DNA of 5,101 nt from an uncultured Clostridia bacterium (GTDB taxonomy: Bacteria > Bacillota > Clostridia > Christensenellales > Borkfalkiaceae), in contig CALVLO010000104.1 in NCBI GenBank assembly GCA_944338265.1, positions 1 through 5,101 of the forward strand. Direction: 5' to 3'. The notes under the pieces were generated by a model. It was not told where the DNA came from. It was given only the letters and a program-made list of their open reading frames with translations, and did no database searches. The position numbers and the translations under genes are program-made. Below are positions 4,951 through 5,101 of this stretch, piece after piece (position 1 is the first letter of the stretch; every line of letters begins with the position of its first letter).

Positions 4951-5007
4951 GGTGGCAACTACCTATCCTCCCGGGCTGTTAAGCCAAGTACTTTGGGCGG
5001 TGAGGGC
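4951..5007 (-). rRNA. 5S rRNA 3' portion, truncated or variant
   Basis: In minus-strand sense this reads GCCCTCACCGCC, then AAAGTACTTGGC, TTAACAGCCCGGGAGGATAGG and TAGTTGCCACC. This matches the 3' half of bacterial 5S rRNA: the helix II 3' strand and loop A, helix IV/V with the loop E bases (AGTA facing GGATAGG), and the helix I 3' strand GTTGCCACC. The 57 bases equal the expected length of this half. The 5' half is not normal: the loop C consensus (CCCATNCCGAAC) is absent, and in its place is the structured element at about 4992-5101. An 8-base partner for helix I, TGGCAATT, does exist at 5069-5062, which would make an RNA of about 120 bases with a replaced beta domain. It is either a 5S gene split by an insertion or a divergent 5S-like RNA. 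The strong terminator downstream suggests it was once expressed. Confidence 0.7.
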
Positions 5008-5101
5008 GTACGTTATGCAGACAGCCCCTGTGGGGCTTCTGCGTACGCCCGAACTGAGAAATTGCCATATCAGGGGCAATTTCGTGCCCGAAGGCGGCGT
5101 T
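4992..5101 (-). repeat. Structured element, copy R (putative RNA), cut by window
   Basis: In minus-strand sense it has GCC-TTCG-GGC (5095-5086), stem GAAATTGCC/GGCAATTTC with an 8-base loop (5083-5075, 5066-5058), linker TCAGTTCG, then outer stem GGGCGTAC/GTACGCCC (5050-5043, 5011-5004). The outer stem encloses GCAGA, AGCCCC, loop ACA, GGGGCT, a bulged G, TCTGC and linker ATAAC. It ends with CTCACC and CAAAG. Each part has a counterpart at 194-301, with stems changed on both sides. The 3' end overlaps and merges with the 5S segment, which makes the exact junction uncertain (4992-5007). The element runs off the right edge of the window. Confidence 0.6.

Noticed and set aside
4845..4958. N-terminal extension of the GNAT gene, with an apparent hydrophobic stretch
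   Set aside because: It reads through the promoter, the terminator and the 5S end; the hydrophobic stretch is translated A/T-rich terminator DNA, not a signal peptide.
5001..5101. tRNA or group II intron domain V as identity of copy R
   Set aside because: The TTCG and GTACG pieces recall them superficially, but there is no cloverleaf, acceptor stem or domain V consensus.

Overview
The window reads as a GC-rich chromosomal segment of a low-profile Clostridia-type Bacillota, plausibly a gut lineage. This is inferred from consensus sigma-A promoters (TTGACA-17-TATAAT), strong AGGAGG-like ribosome binding sites, GTGA stop/start overlaps, a small DUF4250-type protein, a Bacillota-style nucleoside phosphorylase-family protein, and intergenic DNA packed with short palindromes. 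No gene here fixes a genus.

Layout. Positions 1-793 carry no credible gene. They hold many hairpins: a structured element (copy L, 194-301, + strand), four copies of a C6TTAA/TTAAG6-type palindrome family, and a 16-bp perfect inverted repeat (593-628). Positions 794-2744 are a tight minus-strand operon: an alpha/beta hydrolase with an N-terminal membrane segment, an unrecognised 65-residue protein, and a YjjG/YfnB-like HAD phosphatase, all joined by overlaps. Between this operon and the next gene upstream lies a 43-bp cluster of DnaA-box-like 9-mers (2779-2821). A divergent pair follows: a DUF4250-type gene on the minus strand and a MarR-family regulator on the plus strand. Each has a recognisable promoter, and a 9+3+9 palindrome sits between the two -35 boxes. 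The marR gene ends in a textbook terminator. Positions 3667-4844 are a second minus-strand operon: a GNAT acetyltransferase followed by a nucleoside phosphorylase/nucleosidase-family protein, driven by its own promoter (4867-4895).

The right end is the most unusual part. Reading leftward on the minus strand, there is a structured segment (copy R, about 4992-5101), then a recognisable 3' portion of 5S rRNA (4951-about 5007), then an intrinsic terminator (4901-4935). Copy R is homologous to copy L. The two share single-stranded motifs (AGTTCG, ATAAC, CTCACC, CAAAG) and keep the same stem lengths while most stem bases differ on both sides. This looks like covariation in a structured RNA or hairpin element. 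In R, the element occupies the place where the 5' half of 5S rRNA (helix II, helix III, loop C) should be. The locus is therefore either a 5S gene broken by this element or a variant 5S-like RNA.

The protein genes look like ordinary housekeeping or accessory functions: nucleotide and nucleoside metabolism (HAD phosphatase, nucleosidase), acetylation, an esterase-like hydrolase, and a local regulator probably controlling itself and DUF4250. The unexplained content lies in the RNA-like and palindromic DNA on both flanks.
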